Source: Bacteroidota bacterium (GTDB lineage Bacteria; Bacteroidota; Bacteroidia; JABEUT01). From it: a DNA stretch of 44,005 nucleotides. The stretch is from positions 1-44,005 of the forward strand of contig JABDHI010000019.1 in assembly GCA_013285655.1 (NCBI GenBank), given 5' to 3'. This document shows positions 33,757 through 42,964 of this stretch, piece after piece. Position numbers and translations under genes: made by a program. The notes under the pieces are model-generated. The model was given only the letters and a program-made list of their open reading frames with translations. It did no database searches and was not told the origin of the DNA. Each line of letters opens with the position of its first letter. The first letter of the stretch is position 1.

Positions 33757-34751
33757 TGGCGGGTAATAAAATAGCTATACTTGGTGCAGGTAGCTGGGCT
33801 ACTGCCTTGGTTAAAATTCTTTCGAACAATGATCTTGCCATTAATTGGTGGGTTAGAAAGTCGGAGAATATTGAATACATTAAAAAGTATAAGCATAACC
33901 CAACTTATTTAACCGAAATTGAGATTGACCTTGCTAAGGTTACCATGCATACCGGCCTTAAAGAAACTGTTGCTACTGCAGATAGGCTGATAATGGCTGT
34001 TCCTTCGGCATTTATGAGTGACGCATTTTCGAGCTTGAAAAAAGATGACCTGAAGAACAAAACAATTTTCTCTGCTGTTAAAGGAACCCTGCCTGATAAA
34101 AAAATGATGGTTAGCGGATATTTGAATGAACAATTTGATGTTCCCTTATCTTCTATTGGTATAATAGCTGGTCCATGTCATGCTGAAGAGGTGGCAATGG
34201 AAAAGCTTTCGTATTTAACTGTTGGCTGCCCAAGTACTCCTGAGGCCGAATGGATGGCAGAAATGCTTACCTGCCGTTATATAAAAGCCGGTACATCGCC
34301 CGATATGCAGGGGATTGAATATTCAGCAGCACTCAAAAATATTTTTGCAATAGCAAGTGGCATTTGCCATGGCCTCGGATACGGCGATAACTTTCAGGCA
34401 GTGCTGGTAGCAAATGCAATACAAGAAATAAAGCGCTTTATTGATAAGGTTTGTCCGCTTGAGAGAGATACCAATGCATCTGCCTATTTAGGCGACTTAC
34501 TTGTTACTGCATATTCGCAGTTTAGTCGTAACCGTACCTTAGGTAGTATGGTGGGTAAGGGTTATTCAGTAAAATATGCGCAATTAGAAATGAATATGGT
34601 GGCTGAAGGTTTTTACGCAGTTAAAACCATTTACACCATTAACCAGGAACATAAAGTAGATATGCCTATTTGCGAAGCGGTCTATCGTATACTATACGAA
34701 CAAATGTCGCCTGCAGTAGAGATTCGTTTACTTGCTTCTAAACTTGCCTAA
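33756..34751 (+). CDS. gpsA: NAD(P)H-dependent glycerol-3-phosphate dehydrogenase
   Basis: A 331-residue cytoplasmic enzyme that reduces dihydroxyacetone phosphate to sn-glycerol 3-phosphate, the backbone of phospholipids. The Rossmann motif ILGAGSWATALVKIL is at residues 5-19. PSAFMSDAF, GIIAGPCHAEEVA and EYSAALKNIFAIASGICHGL, with the catalytic Lys, follow in the usual order, and RNRTLGSMVGKGYS is near the end. It starts on the TAATG overlap with the desaturase and itself ends on a TAATG overlap with the methyltransferase, so the three proteins should be made together. Confidence 0.95.
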   Translation: MAGNKIAILGAGSWATALVKILSNNDLAINWWVRKSENIEYIKKYKHNPTYLTEIEIDLAKVTMHTGLKETVATADRLIMAVPSAFMSDAFSSLKKDDLKNKTIFSAVKGTLPDKKMMVSGYLNEQFDVPLSSIGIIAGPCHAEEVAMEKLSYLTVGCPSTPEAEWMAEMLTCRYIKAGTSPDMQGIEYSAALKNIFAIASGICHGLGYGDNFQAVLVANAIQEIKRFIDKVCPLERDTNASAYLGDLLVTAYSQFSRNRTLGSMVGKGYSVKYAQLEMNMVAEGFYAVKTIYTINQEHKVDMPICEAVYRILYEQMSPAVEIRLLASKLA

Positions 34752-35641
34752 TGGAAACACTTACTAATTGTCCCGTTTGTAATTCTACCTCATTCACACC
34801 TTATGTGGAATGCATAGACTACACAGTAAGTAAGGATAAGTTTAAGATTGTACAATGCACCTGTGGGTTTAGGTTTACCAACCCAAGGCCTGAAGAAGCT
34901 GAAGCAGGTAAATACTACCAGTCAGAAGATTATATATCACACTCGAATACCAAGAGGGGATTAGTTAACAGTCTTTACCAGTTTGCCCGTAAGTTTACCC
35001 TGAAGCGCAAATTGAAATTAGTACAGCAAGTAAGCGGAAAGCAAAACGGCGCATTACTCGATATGGGTTGCGGTACAGGAGAGTTTTTAAATACCTGTAA
35101 AGAAAATGGCTGGAAAGTAGAAGGTATTGAACCGTCGCCCGAGGCTCGTGCTTTTGCAACAAAACAATACGGGCTCACCATTCATGAAGTAAATAAGTGG
35201 GATGAACTAAATGATAACGCATTTGATATTGTAAGCGCATGGCACGTATTAGAACACGTTTACCAGTTAGAAGAAACTGCTAAACAGGTAAAAAGGATGC
35301 TAAAAGCGGACGGTACATTTGTAGTAGCTCTACCAAATTGTAGTTCTGCCGATGCACAATTCTACAAACAATTTTGGGCAGCATATGATGTGCCGCGCCA
35401 TATTTGGCATTTCACACCAGCTGATGTAAAAACATTCTTCGAAAAGCAAGGGTTCACACTGAAAGAAGTGCTTCCAATGCCATTAGATGCCTATTATATA
35501 TGTATGCTAAGTGAAAAGTATAAAGGCGGCAATACCAGTTATGGCAGGGCAGCGATACATGGTTGGGCATCGAACAACCAGGCAGCCAAAACCGGCAAAA
35601 CTTTCTCGAGCCAGATATATATTCTCAAGCCCGTTAAATAA
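34751..35641 (+). CDS. Class I SAM-dependent methyltransferase with zinc ribbon
   Basis: A 296-residue protein. The N-terminus carries a Cys4 zinc-ribbon pattern (C7-x2-C10 and C36-x-C38-GFRFTNPRPE). The Rossmann methyltransferase domain spans about 75-215: motif I LLDMGCGTGEFL, EGIEPSPEARAFA and the DIVSAWHVLEHVYQLEETA stretch, then LKADGTFVVALPNCSS. Such zinc-ribbon Methyltransf_23/11 proteins commonly modify sugars, lipids or quinone-like acceptors; the acceptor here cannot be read. It is the third gene of the desaturase-gpsA operon, joined by a one-base overlap, so a lipid-linked role is possible. Confidence 0.83.
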   Translation: METLTNCPVCNSTSFTPYVECIDYTVSKDKFKIVQCTCGFRFTNPRPEEAEAGKYYQSEDYISHSNTKRGLVNSLYQFARKFTLKRKLKLVQQVSGKQNGALLDMGCGTGEFLNTCKENGWKVEGIEPSPEARAFATKQYGLTIHEVNKWDELNDNAFDIVSAWHVLEHVYQLEETAKQVKRMLKADGTFVVALPNCSSADAQFYKQFWAAYDVPRHIWHFTPADVKTFFEKQGFTLKEVLPMPLDAYYICMLSEKYKGGNTSYGRAAIHGWASNNQAAKTGKTFSSQIYILKPVK

Positions 35642-35702
35642 CAGCGTAATTTATTGTTTTTCAATAGGATAAGCTTCTGTATAGAGAGGGGCTTATTTAA
35701 GC

Positions 35703-35710
35703 TATATTTG
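35703..35710 (+). promoter_or_regulatory. -7 box (TATATTTG) of the thioesterase operon
   Basis: A plus-strand TAnnTTTG match 21 bases upstream of the ATG at 35732. It excludes the longer in-frame start at 35654. Confidence 0.5.
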
Positions 35711-35731
35711 TGTTGCAATAAATATCCCTTT

Positions 35732-36256
35732 ATGAAAAGCAAGACACCCAAAGAAAGCTACGCCATATCAACACACTTAGTATTACCAAATGAAACAAAT
35801 TTGCTTGGTAATTTAATGGGAGGTCGCTTATTGCATTGGATGGATATTACTGCTGCTATTGCAGCTCATCGTCACTCTCAACGTGTGGTGGTAACTGCTT
35901 CTGTTAATCACGTTTCTTTTGAACGTGCTATACGCCTTGGCGATTATGTAACAATTGAAGCTAAAGTATCACGTGCCTTTAATACATCAATGGAAGTGTT
36001 TTTAGATGTGACTGTTGAAACAGGGTTTACAGGCGAAAGAATAAAATCGAACGACGCAACATACGTATTCGTTGCTGTTGACCAGGTTGGCAAACCTATT
36101 GAAATACCTCAACTAACACCTGAAACCGAACTTGAGAAGGAAAGATATGCTACTGCTTTGCAAAGAAGACAACTTAGTCTTTTGCTCTCAGGTAAAATAG
36201 ATCCGGATGATGCACCTGAGTTAAAAGAACTTTTTTTTAGTAAGAAGAAAAAATAA
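35732..36256 (+). CDS. Acyl-CoA thioesterase, hotdog fold (YciA/BACH type)
   Basis: A 174-residue single-hotdog thioesterase that hydrolyses acyl-CoA to free acid and CoA. It has HLVLPNETNLLGNLMGGRLL with the family Asn, the helix HWMDITAAIAAHRHSQ with the active-site Asp, ASVNHVSFERAIRLGDYV and NDATYVFVAVDQVGKP. The C-terminal about 45 residues are a charged helix (ETELEKERYATALQRRQLSL) seen in this group. The start at 35732 follows the -7 box. The adenosyltransferase gene begins three bases after its stop, so they form one operon with no obvious metabolic link. Confidence 0.9.
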   Translation: MKSKTPKESYAISTHLVLPNETNLLGNLMGGRLLHWMDITAAIAAHRHSQRVVVTASVNHVSFERAIRLGDYVTIEAKVSRAFNTSMEVFLDVTVETGFTGERIKSNDATYVFVAVDQVGKPIEIPQLTPETELEKERYATALQRRQLSLLLSGKIDPDDAPELKELFFSKKKK

Positions 36257-36259
36257 AAC

Positions 36260-36820
36260 ATGTCGCTTAAGATATATACAAAGACCGGTGATAAGGGACA
36301 AACATCTCTTTTAGGCGGAACGCGTGTACCTAAGCACCATATTCGTATTGAGGCCTATGGTACAGTTGATGAGTTGAATTCATGGATAGGCTTACTGCGT
36401 GATTCAGTAAGTGATGAACATACCAAAACAATTTTGGTTGATATACAGGACAGGTTATTTACCATGGGTTCATCTCTGGCATCAGATCCTGTAAAATCGA
36501 AAGTTAAAATACCACATTTAAGTGAAGATGATATTGTGGTATTTGAAAAAGAAATAGATACCATGGATGCGGAATTGCCGCCCATGAAGAACTTTGTATT
36601 GCCCGGTGGGCATCAAACAATTTCGTATTGCCATATTACACGTTGCGTTTGCCGCAGGGCCGAACGCAGGGTTATTCACCTGGCGGAAAATGAACAGGTA
36701 GATGAGTTGGTTATAAAATATCTTAACCGCTTATCTGACTATCTGTTTATGTTGGCCCGCAAGCTCACCAAGGACCTTCAGGCTACTGAAGTTCCGTGGA
36801 AACCCAAAATGGGGTCATAG
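36260..36820 (+). CDS. Cob(I)yrinic acid a,c-diamide adenosyltransferase, PduO type
   Basis: A 186-residue PduO/MMAB-type ATP:corrinoid adenosyltransferase, which makes adenosylcobalamin from cob(I)alamin and ATP. The N-terminal ATP loop KIYTKTGDKGQTSLLGGTRV, the EAYGTVDELNSWIGLLRD helix and the C-terminal TRCVCRRAERRVI and YLNRLSDYLFMLAR segments are all present. It is full length. It follows the thioesterase gene by three bases and the Ppx/GppA gene begins 14 bases downstream. Confidence 0.94.
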   Translation: MSLKIYTKTGDKGQTSLLGGTRVPKHHIRIEAYGTVDELNSWIGLLRDSVSDEHTKTILVDIQDRLFTMGSSLASDPVKSKVKIPHLSEDDIVVFEKEIDTMDAELPPMKNFVLPGGHQTISYCHITRCVCRRAERRVIHLAENEQVDELVIKYLNRLSDYLFMLARKLTKDLQATEVPWKPKMGS

Positions 36821-36834
36821 ACCCTTTGACTTTT

Positions 36835-37758
36835 ATGCAGCACATAGCTATTATTGACATGGGCACCAACACCTTTAACCTGCTTATAGCAGAAAAAGGT
36901 AAGGATGGTAAACCTAATTTTATTTATTCGAAAGAATTGCCGGTTGAAATTGGCAAGGGAGGAATACACAAAGGCCATATAACTGATGAAGCAACGGAAA
37001 GAGCAGTAAATGCTTTACACCTCCACAACAAAACCATAGCCGAGCATAATATAAAAGATGTATATGCCTTTGCTACTTCGGCAGTGCGCGATGCAGGAAA
37101 CCAGAAAGAATTTTCGGAGAAAGTAAAGAAAGAAGCAGGTATAGACATACATATACTATCGGGTGAAGACGAAGCTAAATGGATATACGAAGGCGTAAAG
37201 CATGCATCGGTATTAGGCGAGCATGTATCGCTTATAATGGATATTGGTGGTGGAAGCACCGAGTTTATTATTACAAATAGCGATACTGTTTTCTGGAAGA
37301 AAAGTTACCCGCTTGGTGTTACCCGCTTGTATGAAATGTTTAACCAGTCGGACCGGTTAATGGAGAACCAGCGTGAGGTAGGTAAGTACATTGCTGATAT
37401 GATTGTTGAGCTTATTGAAGCAGCTAAGGAGCATTCTCCCGTTGAATTGATCGGCTCTTCAGGTTCATTTGAGAGCTTTGCACAAATTATCTTATCGCGT
37501 ACAGGTGGAGAACCTAATCCACAGAACGGATATGATTTCTCAATGGAAGAGTTTGATAAACTATATAGCGAATTAATGAAATCGACATTAGAAGAGCGCC
37601 TGCAGATACAAGGATTGATATCAATGCGCGCACCTATGTTTGCCTATTCAGGTCTGCTTACAAAATCGGTCCTGATTCGATTAGGAATCAAGAAAATGAA
37701 ATTATCGCATTACGCCCTTAAGGAAGGTATTGCAGGACATCTACTTGAAAAGGCTTAG
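36835..37758 (+). CDS. Ppx/GppA family phosphatase
   Basis: A 307-residue member of the ASKHA-fold exopolyphosphatase/pppGpp phosphohydrolase family. The ATP/phosphate motifs are IAIIDMGTNTFNLLIAEK (phosphate 1), AFATSAVRDAGNQ and LIMDIGGGSTEFII (phosphate 2), with SGEDEAKWIYEG between them. It is the short, N-domain-only form common in Bacteroidota; whether it acts on polyphosphate or pppGpp is not decided by sequence. The ATG at 36835 gives the standard N-terminus; an in-frame GTG at 36796 would overlap the adenosyltransferase gene. It ends two bases before the convergent hmuV. Confidence 0.9.
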   Translation: MQHIAIIDMGTNTFNLLIAEKGKDGKPNFIYSKELPVEIGKGGIHKGHITDEATERAVNALHLHNKTIAEHNIKDVYAFATSAVRDAGNQKEFSEKVKKEAGIDIHILSGEDEAKWIYEGVKHASVLGEHVSLIMDIGGGSTEFIITNSDTVFWKKSYPLGVTRLYEMFNQSDRLMENQREVGKYIADMIVELIEAAKEHSPVELIGSSGSFESFAQIILSRTGGEPNPQNGYDFSMEEFDKLYSELMKSTLEERLQIQGLISMRAPMFAYSGLLTKSVLIRLGIKKMKLSHYALKEGIAGHLLEKA

Positions 37759-37760
37759 TT

Positions 37761-38540
37761 CTATTCTACTATAAAGTGCTGGAATGATGAGTGCGGGTCT
37801 TTAAGCACCCGGCACCTCAGGCCGTAAAGGTTGAATAGGTTCTCTGGAGTAATTACTTCTATAGGCGGTCCATTGGCAATGATATTACCGTTCCTTAATA
37901 GCAACACAGTATCGGCATATTGCAGAGCCAGGTTTATATCATGTATCACAGCAATCGTAACTGTATTCTGTTGGGCAATTTCTTTGGTTATTTTTAAAAA
38001 CTCATGCTGATAGTTCAGGTCAAGCGAAGCAATCGGTTCATCTAATAGCAGATACCTATTATTGTCTTCAGGTTGTTCCCATATCTGCGCCATTACCCTT
38101 GCAAAATGTACCCGTTGTTTTTCTCCACCCGAGAGTGTCAGGTAATTTCGGTCACTAAATGCCGACATTTTCATTTTCTCTAATGCTTGGTTGCATATAG
38201 AAATATCCTTTAAAGTAGGCTTTAGTGAAAAGTGCGGGTACCTGCCCATCATTACCACCTCTTCAACCGAGAGCGGAAAAGAGAGTTCAGATTCTTGGGA
38301 TAGCACTGCCCGTATTTTAGCAATATCAGATTTATCTTTCCTGGTGAGTAATTTATTGCTGTAGTATACGCTGCCAGTATAGTTAGCTATCTCGTTACTT
38401 ATAATTTTAAGCAATGTTGATTTCCCTGAACCGTTAGGGCCAATGATCATTGCTAGTTTATTAGGCTCAAAGGACGCTGAGATATTTTCAAGTATCTGAT
38501 GTTTGCCTATGGCATGACTTATGTTCTTTAACTCAAGCAT
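37761..38540 (-). CDS. hmuV: Haem-type ABC transporter ATPase
   Basis: A 259-residue ABC ATPase of the iron-chelate/haem/cobalamin family. Walker A is GPNGSGKST, the signature is LSGGEKQRVHFARVMAQIW, Walker B is YLLLDEPIASLD, and the switch His follows in AVIHDINLAL. An insertion-containing EQPEDNNRYLLL segment before Walker B is common in HmuV. The ATG at 38540 is chosen because MLELKNISHAIGKHQ is the usual opening; a start at 38558 is also open. It overlaps the permease gene by eight bases. It powers import by the HmuU permease encoded just upstream. Confidence 0.85.
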   Translation of the reverse strand: MLELKNISHAIGKHQILENISASFEPNKLAMIIGPNGSGKSTLLKIISNEIANYTGSVYYSNKLLTRKDKSDIAKIRAVLSQESELSFPLSVEEVVMMGRYPHFSLKPTLKDISICNQALEKMKMSAFSDRNYLTLSGGEKQRVHFARVMAQIWEQPEDNNRYLLLDEPIASLDLNYQHEFLKITKEIAQQNTVTIAVIHDINLALQYADTVLLLRNGNIIANGPPIEVITPENLFNLYGLRCRVLKDPHSSFQHFIVE

Positions 38541-39597
38541 AAAACCCTCCCTTGCCACCTTTCTGGTGCAATAGTATCCAAATAAAAATGGGTGCTCCTA
38601 CAAATGAAGTAACTATACCTATGGGTAGTTCGGCCGGGGCTAGCACAGAGCGTGAAATCACATCCGCTACGTTCATGATAATGGCCCCTAATAAACCGGA
38701 ACCTATTATGAGAAAACGATTATCTGATCCCTTTACCATGCGGAGCAGATGCGGTACAATTAATCCAACAAAACCTATTACCCCAACTACAGAGGTACCA
38801 ATTGCAACTATAAGCGTATTGATTATTATAATTCTTGTTTTGAGCTTCTCTGTATCTATTCCTAAATAACCTGCTTCCGATTCTCCCAGTAATAAAGCAT
38901 TCAGAGCTTTTGAATACCTGAGGGCAAGAAGGATAGAAGGAATGGTAAATAGATAGACAAGTATTACGGAATCCCAGTTGGCACCGGAAAAAGTTCCTAA
39001 GCTCCAGAATGTAATTGACCGTGCCTGAGGGTCGCGCGCTATGTAGGATAAGAAACCGGTGCAACTTGCAGCAATAGCATTTATTGCTACACCAACTAAT
39101 ATCATAACTGCTACGGTAACTTTTCCAAAGGAAGAAGATAGTTTATAAACCAGCATAGTTGCAATGAATGAAAATACAAATGCTGATATAGGCAATATCA
39201 TGGTTCCCAATAAAGTACTATACTGAGAAAAGAAGCTCTTACCTATAACAAACACAAGCGCTGCACCAAAAGCTGCCCCTGATGAGGTCCCGATTAATCC
39301 GGGCTCAACTATGGGATTACGAAACAGGCCTTGCATAAGTGCACCCGAAACAGAAAGGCCCGCGCCTATCACAACACAAAGCAATACGCGTGGCAGACGA
39401 ATCTGCATAAACAGGCCCTCCTGTATTGGTTCTATATTGCCTTTGGGATTTAAGCCAAGAGCTTTTCCCATGCTTATGAATATTTCCCGGTAAGTAATAT
39501 TTACCGCACCCGTCCTTATTGCAAATAATACAGTAACAAGCAGTAAAACACTTAAGCCAATATATAGCGTACTGTATTTTATGTTGCCTGATTTCAA
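38533..39597 (-). CDS. hmuU: Haem-type ABC transporter permease (FecCD family)
   Basis: A 354-residue inner-membrane permease with about ten helices. Family marks are RLPRVLLCVVIGAGLSVSGA, LMQGLFRNPIVEPGLIGTSS (both in the first third) and GFVGLIVPHLLRMVKGSDNR, the loop that contacts the ATPase. PAELPIGIVTSFVGAPIFIW ends the protein, as in BtuC/FecCD/HmuU proteins. It sits one base after hmuT and overlaps hmuV, so all three parts of the importer are translated together. Confidence 0.9.
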   Translation of the reverse strand: MKSGNIKYSTLYIGLSVLLLVTVLFAIRTGAVNITYREIFISMGKALGLNPKGNIEPIQEGLFMQIRLPRVLLCVVIGAGLSVSGALMQGLFRNPIVEPGLIGTSSGAAFGAALVFVIGKSFFSQYSTLLGTMILPISAFVFSFIATMLVYKLSSSFGKVTVAVMILVGVAINAIAASCTGFLSYIARDPQARSITFWSLGTFSGANWDSVILVYLFTIPSILLALRYSKALNALLLGESEAGYLGIDTEKLKTRIIIINTLIVAIGTSVVGVIGFVGLIVPHLLRMVKGSDNRFLIIGSGLLGAIIMNVADVISRSVLAPAELPIGIVTSFVGAPIFIWILLHQKGGKGGFYA

Positions 39598-39598
39598 A

Positions 39599-40498
39599 TT
39601 ATTTCTTGTGGATAAGTTCCATGAGTTTTAATATGTTTTCTCCTGTGCGGGGGCCAAGGTATAACAGGTCATGTTCTTCAAACCTATATATATGGTTGTC
39701 CTTAGCTGCTGGTGATAATGCTATTCCGGGCAGTTCTTTGAATTTATCCAATCCTCCAAGTCTGTCAAATCCAAAATCGGTTGCGATAATTATTTGCGGT
39801 TGAAATTTTGCAACTACTTCAGCGCTTAACATTCTGAATTTGCTGGTAGTATCGACTGCATTTATTCCTCCTGCTTGCTGAATCATAAAATTAGCTGCGC
39901 CCCATGGTCCAAATGGAAAATAAACATTATTAGCCCGTCCGAAATGAACTATCATTACACTTGGTATATCCGTGTATTGTTTCTTTTTCTCTGTCACCAG
40001 CTTCATGTCATTGTCTATTTTCAGGCATAATGAATCAGCTTTACTTTTAGCATTGAAGTAGCGGCCCAGATCTTGTATCAATGACTTTGTATCGTCTATT
40101 GTTTCTGCACTGCGGAATTGTACTACAGTTACACCTACCTGTTTTAGTTGAGGTAATACGTTGTCAGGTCCAATAGCATTATCAGCACCGCCGTTATAGA
40201 ACACAGCAGTTGGTTTAAGTGATATGATTCCTTCGGCACTTAGCATGCGGTGATAGCCAACTGTCGTGATTTTTTTTGTTTCTTCCGGGTACGTGCTGGA
40301 AAGGTCGATACCTACAATTTTATCTCCTTGTCCCAAAGCAAATAGTATTTCAGTAAGTTGTTTAGATACGCATACAATACGCACCGTATCCTTTTTCTGG
40401 GCTTCACTCTCTTTGTTTGCAAATCTGCCACATGAAGTGACTAATAAAGTGGTTGAGAATAAGCTGAGACAAGCTAGTGTGAGAATATATTTTTTCAT
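39599..40498 (-). CDS. hmuT: Haem ABC transporter substrate-binding lipoprotein (HmuT-like)
   Basis: A 299-residue lipoprotein; the signal ends LLVTSC with the lipid-anchored Cys at 23. It is a BtuF/HmuT-type helical-backbone binding protein. DRIVGID-like GDKIVGIDLSSTYPEE is followed by VGYHRMLSAEGIISLKPTAV, the Y-x-R-x-L-S-A-E-G-x-x-S-L-K-P signature I associate with haem-binding HmuT rather than with cobalamin or siderophore binders. It delivers ligand in the periplasm to HmuU. A strong hairpin lies between it and the receptor gene upstream. Cobalamin is a less likely alternative ligand. Confidence 0.82.
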   Translation of the reverse strand: MKKYILTLACLSLFSTTLLVTSCGRFANKESEAQKKDTVRIVCVSKQLTEILFALGQGDKIVGIDLSSTYPEETKKITTVGYHRMLSAEGIISLKPTAVFYNGGADNAIGPDNVLPQLKQVGVTVVQFRSAETIDDTKSLIQDLGRYFNAKSKADSLCLKIDNDMKLVTEKKKQYTDIPSVMIVHFGRANNVYFPFGPWGAANFMIQQAGGINAVDTTSKFRMLSAEVVAKFQPQIIIATDFGFDRLGGLDKFKELPGIALSPAAKDNHIYRFEEHDLLYLGPRTGENILKLMELIHKK

Positions 40499-40521
40499 AG
40501 AAAACCTGTTTTATTAATCCA

Positions 40522-40547
40522 TCAGGGAGAGCAAGGGCTCTCCCTGA
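40522..40547 (-). other. Strong hairpin between TonB receptor and hmuT
   Basis: TCAGGGAGAGC (40522-40532), loop AAGG, then GCTCTCCCTGA (40537-40547): an 11-bp perfect stem. On the minus strand no U tract follows (GGATTAATAAAAC), so it is not a normal terminator. It may protect the 3' end of the receptor message or reduce read-through into the ABC genes. Confidence 0.65.
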
Positions 40548-40567
40548 ATGAATTACTAGTTAGAATA

Positions 40568-42934
40568 CTAGAATGTGTACTTAAGTGTTAATCCTCCGTA
40601 GAAAGTTGCTTTATAGGGAGCAGGTAAAATATATCCGTCGCCTGAACCATGATCAGCGGTTTGTGCCAGGCCATTTATATTCGGACCATAGAACAAGAAG
40701 GTGTAGTATGTGCTGTTAAGCAGGTTGTCGGCGCCTACAAAAGCATCCATCGTGAGATGATCTCCTAATTGCTTCTTATATCCAAGCCTTCCGCCAAGCA
40801 GTGAGTATGCTTCGGCAGAATTACTGTTATTGTAAGTAATTGGCACCTTATCTACATACTGATACTTAACGTTAAGGTAAAAACCCATTTGAGTAGCAAG
40901 ATCAATACCTAGATTAAACACATTGGGCGCAACGCCTACTGCTTTGTTTCCAGAATAAGTTCCACTTACAGTTTCGCCACCGGTGGTCTTGTTGGCAGTA
41001 TAAGTAACAAAGGTTACATACTTGTCGTCTGAATAGGTATAGCTAACCCATGGGCGGAGTAAAGTTATTGCGGCATCCTTATTGTAAATTGCAGAATAGG
41101 ATAAAAATAGTTCTGCACCAAGATTCCTTTGCTCTCCGGCATTTGTATATGATGATATAGAATTAACAGTTTCTTGCACTAACCTGTTAGTTATATCTAA
41201 GTCATACAATGCTAACTGGTATGAAAGTTTATGGTTACAAAGGCTTCCTTTTGTTCCAATTTCAAATTGGTTAGCACTTTCCGGCTTTAAGGTTGAATCA
41301 ACTTTACCAGCGGTATTGGTTATTTCGCTCAATAACGGAGGAGCGTAACCCTGGCTAAAGCTTGCATAAACCGAAACATTATCATTAAACACTTTTATTA
41401 ATGATACGTTAGGAGTAAATACCGGACTAAATACCTGTGTTTTTGTAGGATTATTCAAATAAACTCCCGAAGCATCTAATAAGTTCTGTACTCCAAACTC
41501 ATTAAAGTTCAAACTACCACCAATTGTTAATGTTATGTTAGAAGGAAGCCTGAAATCCCAATTAGTGAAGATTGCATAATTCATTGCATAATTATTTGCA
41601 TCTGATGGGATGGTAGGTGTTGTGGTATAAAAAGGAGGCTCAGCAATGAATGGAAGAACGAAATCTCCTTCGGCTATTTGATTTGTTTTCTCAAACGATG
41701 CTCCTAATATTCCATATATTGTCAGCTTATCACCTTTATTCTCAAATGTAAAGGCAGAACGTCCGCCAAGGGTATTGGTATTATTTAAACTAAAACCGTG
41801 GGCAAATGGCTGGGTGAGCTTACTTGCTGTTGCAAATAATGTTGTTTGGCAACCAAAATGTTTATTGATATCTAATTTATCAGTAACACCTGAACGGAAG
41901 CTCTCAATATCAACTTGTGAATTGTTATTGTCATAATACGGATTATTTAAACTGCCATGTCCATAAAATGCGGAGCTATCTATTTCACCGCCTAAATGTT
42001 CAATGGAATTGTTGTAGGAGAAATAGGTTGATACGGTGTTCTTAGCACTGGTTCTGAAGTCGCCAGCAAAAGTTACAAAATTCTTGAGCGAATTATTGTT
42101 TAAACGATAGTCACCATTATAAGTTTGATGGCCATAGTTTATAAATACATCAGCATTGTCTCCGGCAATAGTAATAGTGTTGTTCCAACGGAACAGGCCA
42201 AAACTACCTCCTATAACTTGTTCTTGTATACTTGTTTTATCAGGAACTGGTGTATAGAGATTTACTGCACCCGCAATGTAGCTACCATATAAAGGTGTAG
42301 GCCCTTTATATACTTCTACCTTGCCAAGCATCGAAAAATCTATATCATCCATAATAGTTGAACCGGTAGCATCGGTAACAGGAATATTATTGATATATAG
42401 TTTGTAGCCCAATCCATTAAAGTCCTGGCTCATACCAACATTAGGCATGTATCCACGTATTGTAATACGTTGACCTCCCCAAGGTGTACGGGTTTGCATA
42501 TCAACTCCCGGTACATCATTTAATGCATCCTGGAGGCTCAATCCATTTCCGCGGTTAAGGTCATCGGCTGTTAAAATGTTAACAGTTTCTGCTTTTTTTA
42601 TTCCTAACACCTGTACTTCGCTAAGTGCGTTGCTTGAAGCCTTGAGGGTTATGTTAATAGCCTGAGATTTGTCGGCAGCAACAGTTTGTGTAGTATAACC
42701 TACACTAGATATTTTAACACTGTCGAAGTTGCTCTGACTTTGTAAAGTAAACATACCCTGAGCATCGGTACTTGTAGCCGTGGTTGTATTAGGCACAGAT
42801 ACTACGGCACCTGGTATGGCCTGATTGGTTTCGTTGTCCTTTACAGTTCCCTTTATCGAGTATTGAGCATTTGCCAGTTGTAGTGATATAATTAACGCAG
42901 CCGAAGCTGTGATGATTCGTCTTATTGTATTCAT
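40568..42934 (-). CDS. TonB-dependent outer-membrane receptor (probable haem receptor)
   Basis: A 788-residue receptor. It has a signal peptide (1-24, ending LANAQ), a CarboxypepD_reg-like domain (about 25-110: YSIKGTVKDNETNQAIPGAV, VSSVGYTTQTVA-type strand) and a plug domain (about 115-235: VNILTADDLNRGNGLSLQDA, RITIRGYMPN, GPTPLYGSYIAGAVNLYTP). A 22-strand-type barrel runs to the terminal aromatic (YGGLTLKYTF). It imports a bulky ligand using TonB energy. The downstream hmuTUV genes point to haem. The ATG at 42934 gives the signal peptide at the N-terminus; the longer frame to 43015 would bury it. Confidence 0.88.
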   Translation of the reverse strand: MNTIRRIITASAALIISLQLANAQYSIKGTVKDNETNQAIPGAVVSVPNTTTATSTDAQGMFTLQSQSNFDSVKISSVGYTTQTVAADKSQAINITLKASSNALSEVQVLGIKKAETVNILTADDLNRGNGLSLQDALNDVPGVDMQTRTPWGGQRITIRGYMPNVGMSQDFNGLGYKLYINNIPVTDATGSTIMDDIDFSMLGKVEVYKGPTPLYGSYIAGAVNLYTPVPDKTSIQEQVIGGSFGLFRWNNTITIAGDNADVFINYGHQTYNGDYRLNNNSLKNFVTFAGDFRTSAKNTVSTYFSYNNSIEHLGGEIDSSAFYGHGSLNNPYYDNNNSQVDIESFRSGVTDKLDINKHFGCQTTLFATASKLTQPFAHGFSLNNTNTLGGRSAFTFENKGDKLTIYGILGASFEKTNQIAEGDFVLPFIAEPPFYTTTPTIPSDANNYAMNYAIFTNWDFRLPSNITLTIGGSLNFNEFGVQNLLDASGVYLNNPTKTQVFSPVFTPNVSLIKVFNDNVSVYASFSQGYAPPLLSEITNTAGKVDSTLKPESANQFEIGTKGSLCNHKLSYQLALYDLDITNRLVQETVNSISSYTNAGEQRNLGAELFLSYSAIYNKDAAITLLRPWVSYTYSDDKYVTFVTYTANKTTGGETVSGTYSGNKAVGVAPNVFNLGIDLATQMGFYLNVKYQYVDKVPITYNNSNSAEAYSLLGGRLGYKKQLGDHLTMDAFVGADNLLNSTYYTFLFYGPNINGLAQTADHGSGDGYILPAPYKATFYGGLTLKYTF

Positions 42935-42964
42935 AATAAAAAGATTAAAAGTTAATAGCATAAA

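Noticed and set aside
35667..35698. ATAAGC/GCTTAT as a terminator after the methyltransferase gene
   Set aside because: The stem is only six base pairs with a large loop and no U tract.
35654..35731. Longer thioesterase reading frame
   Set aside because: The extra residues contain no family feature and the -7 box at 35703 lies within them.
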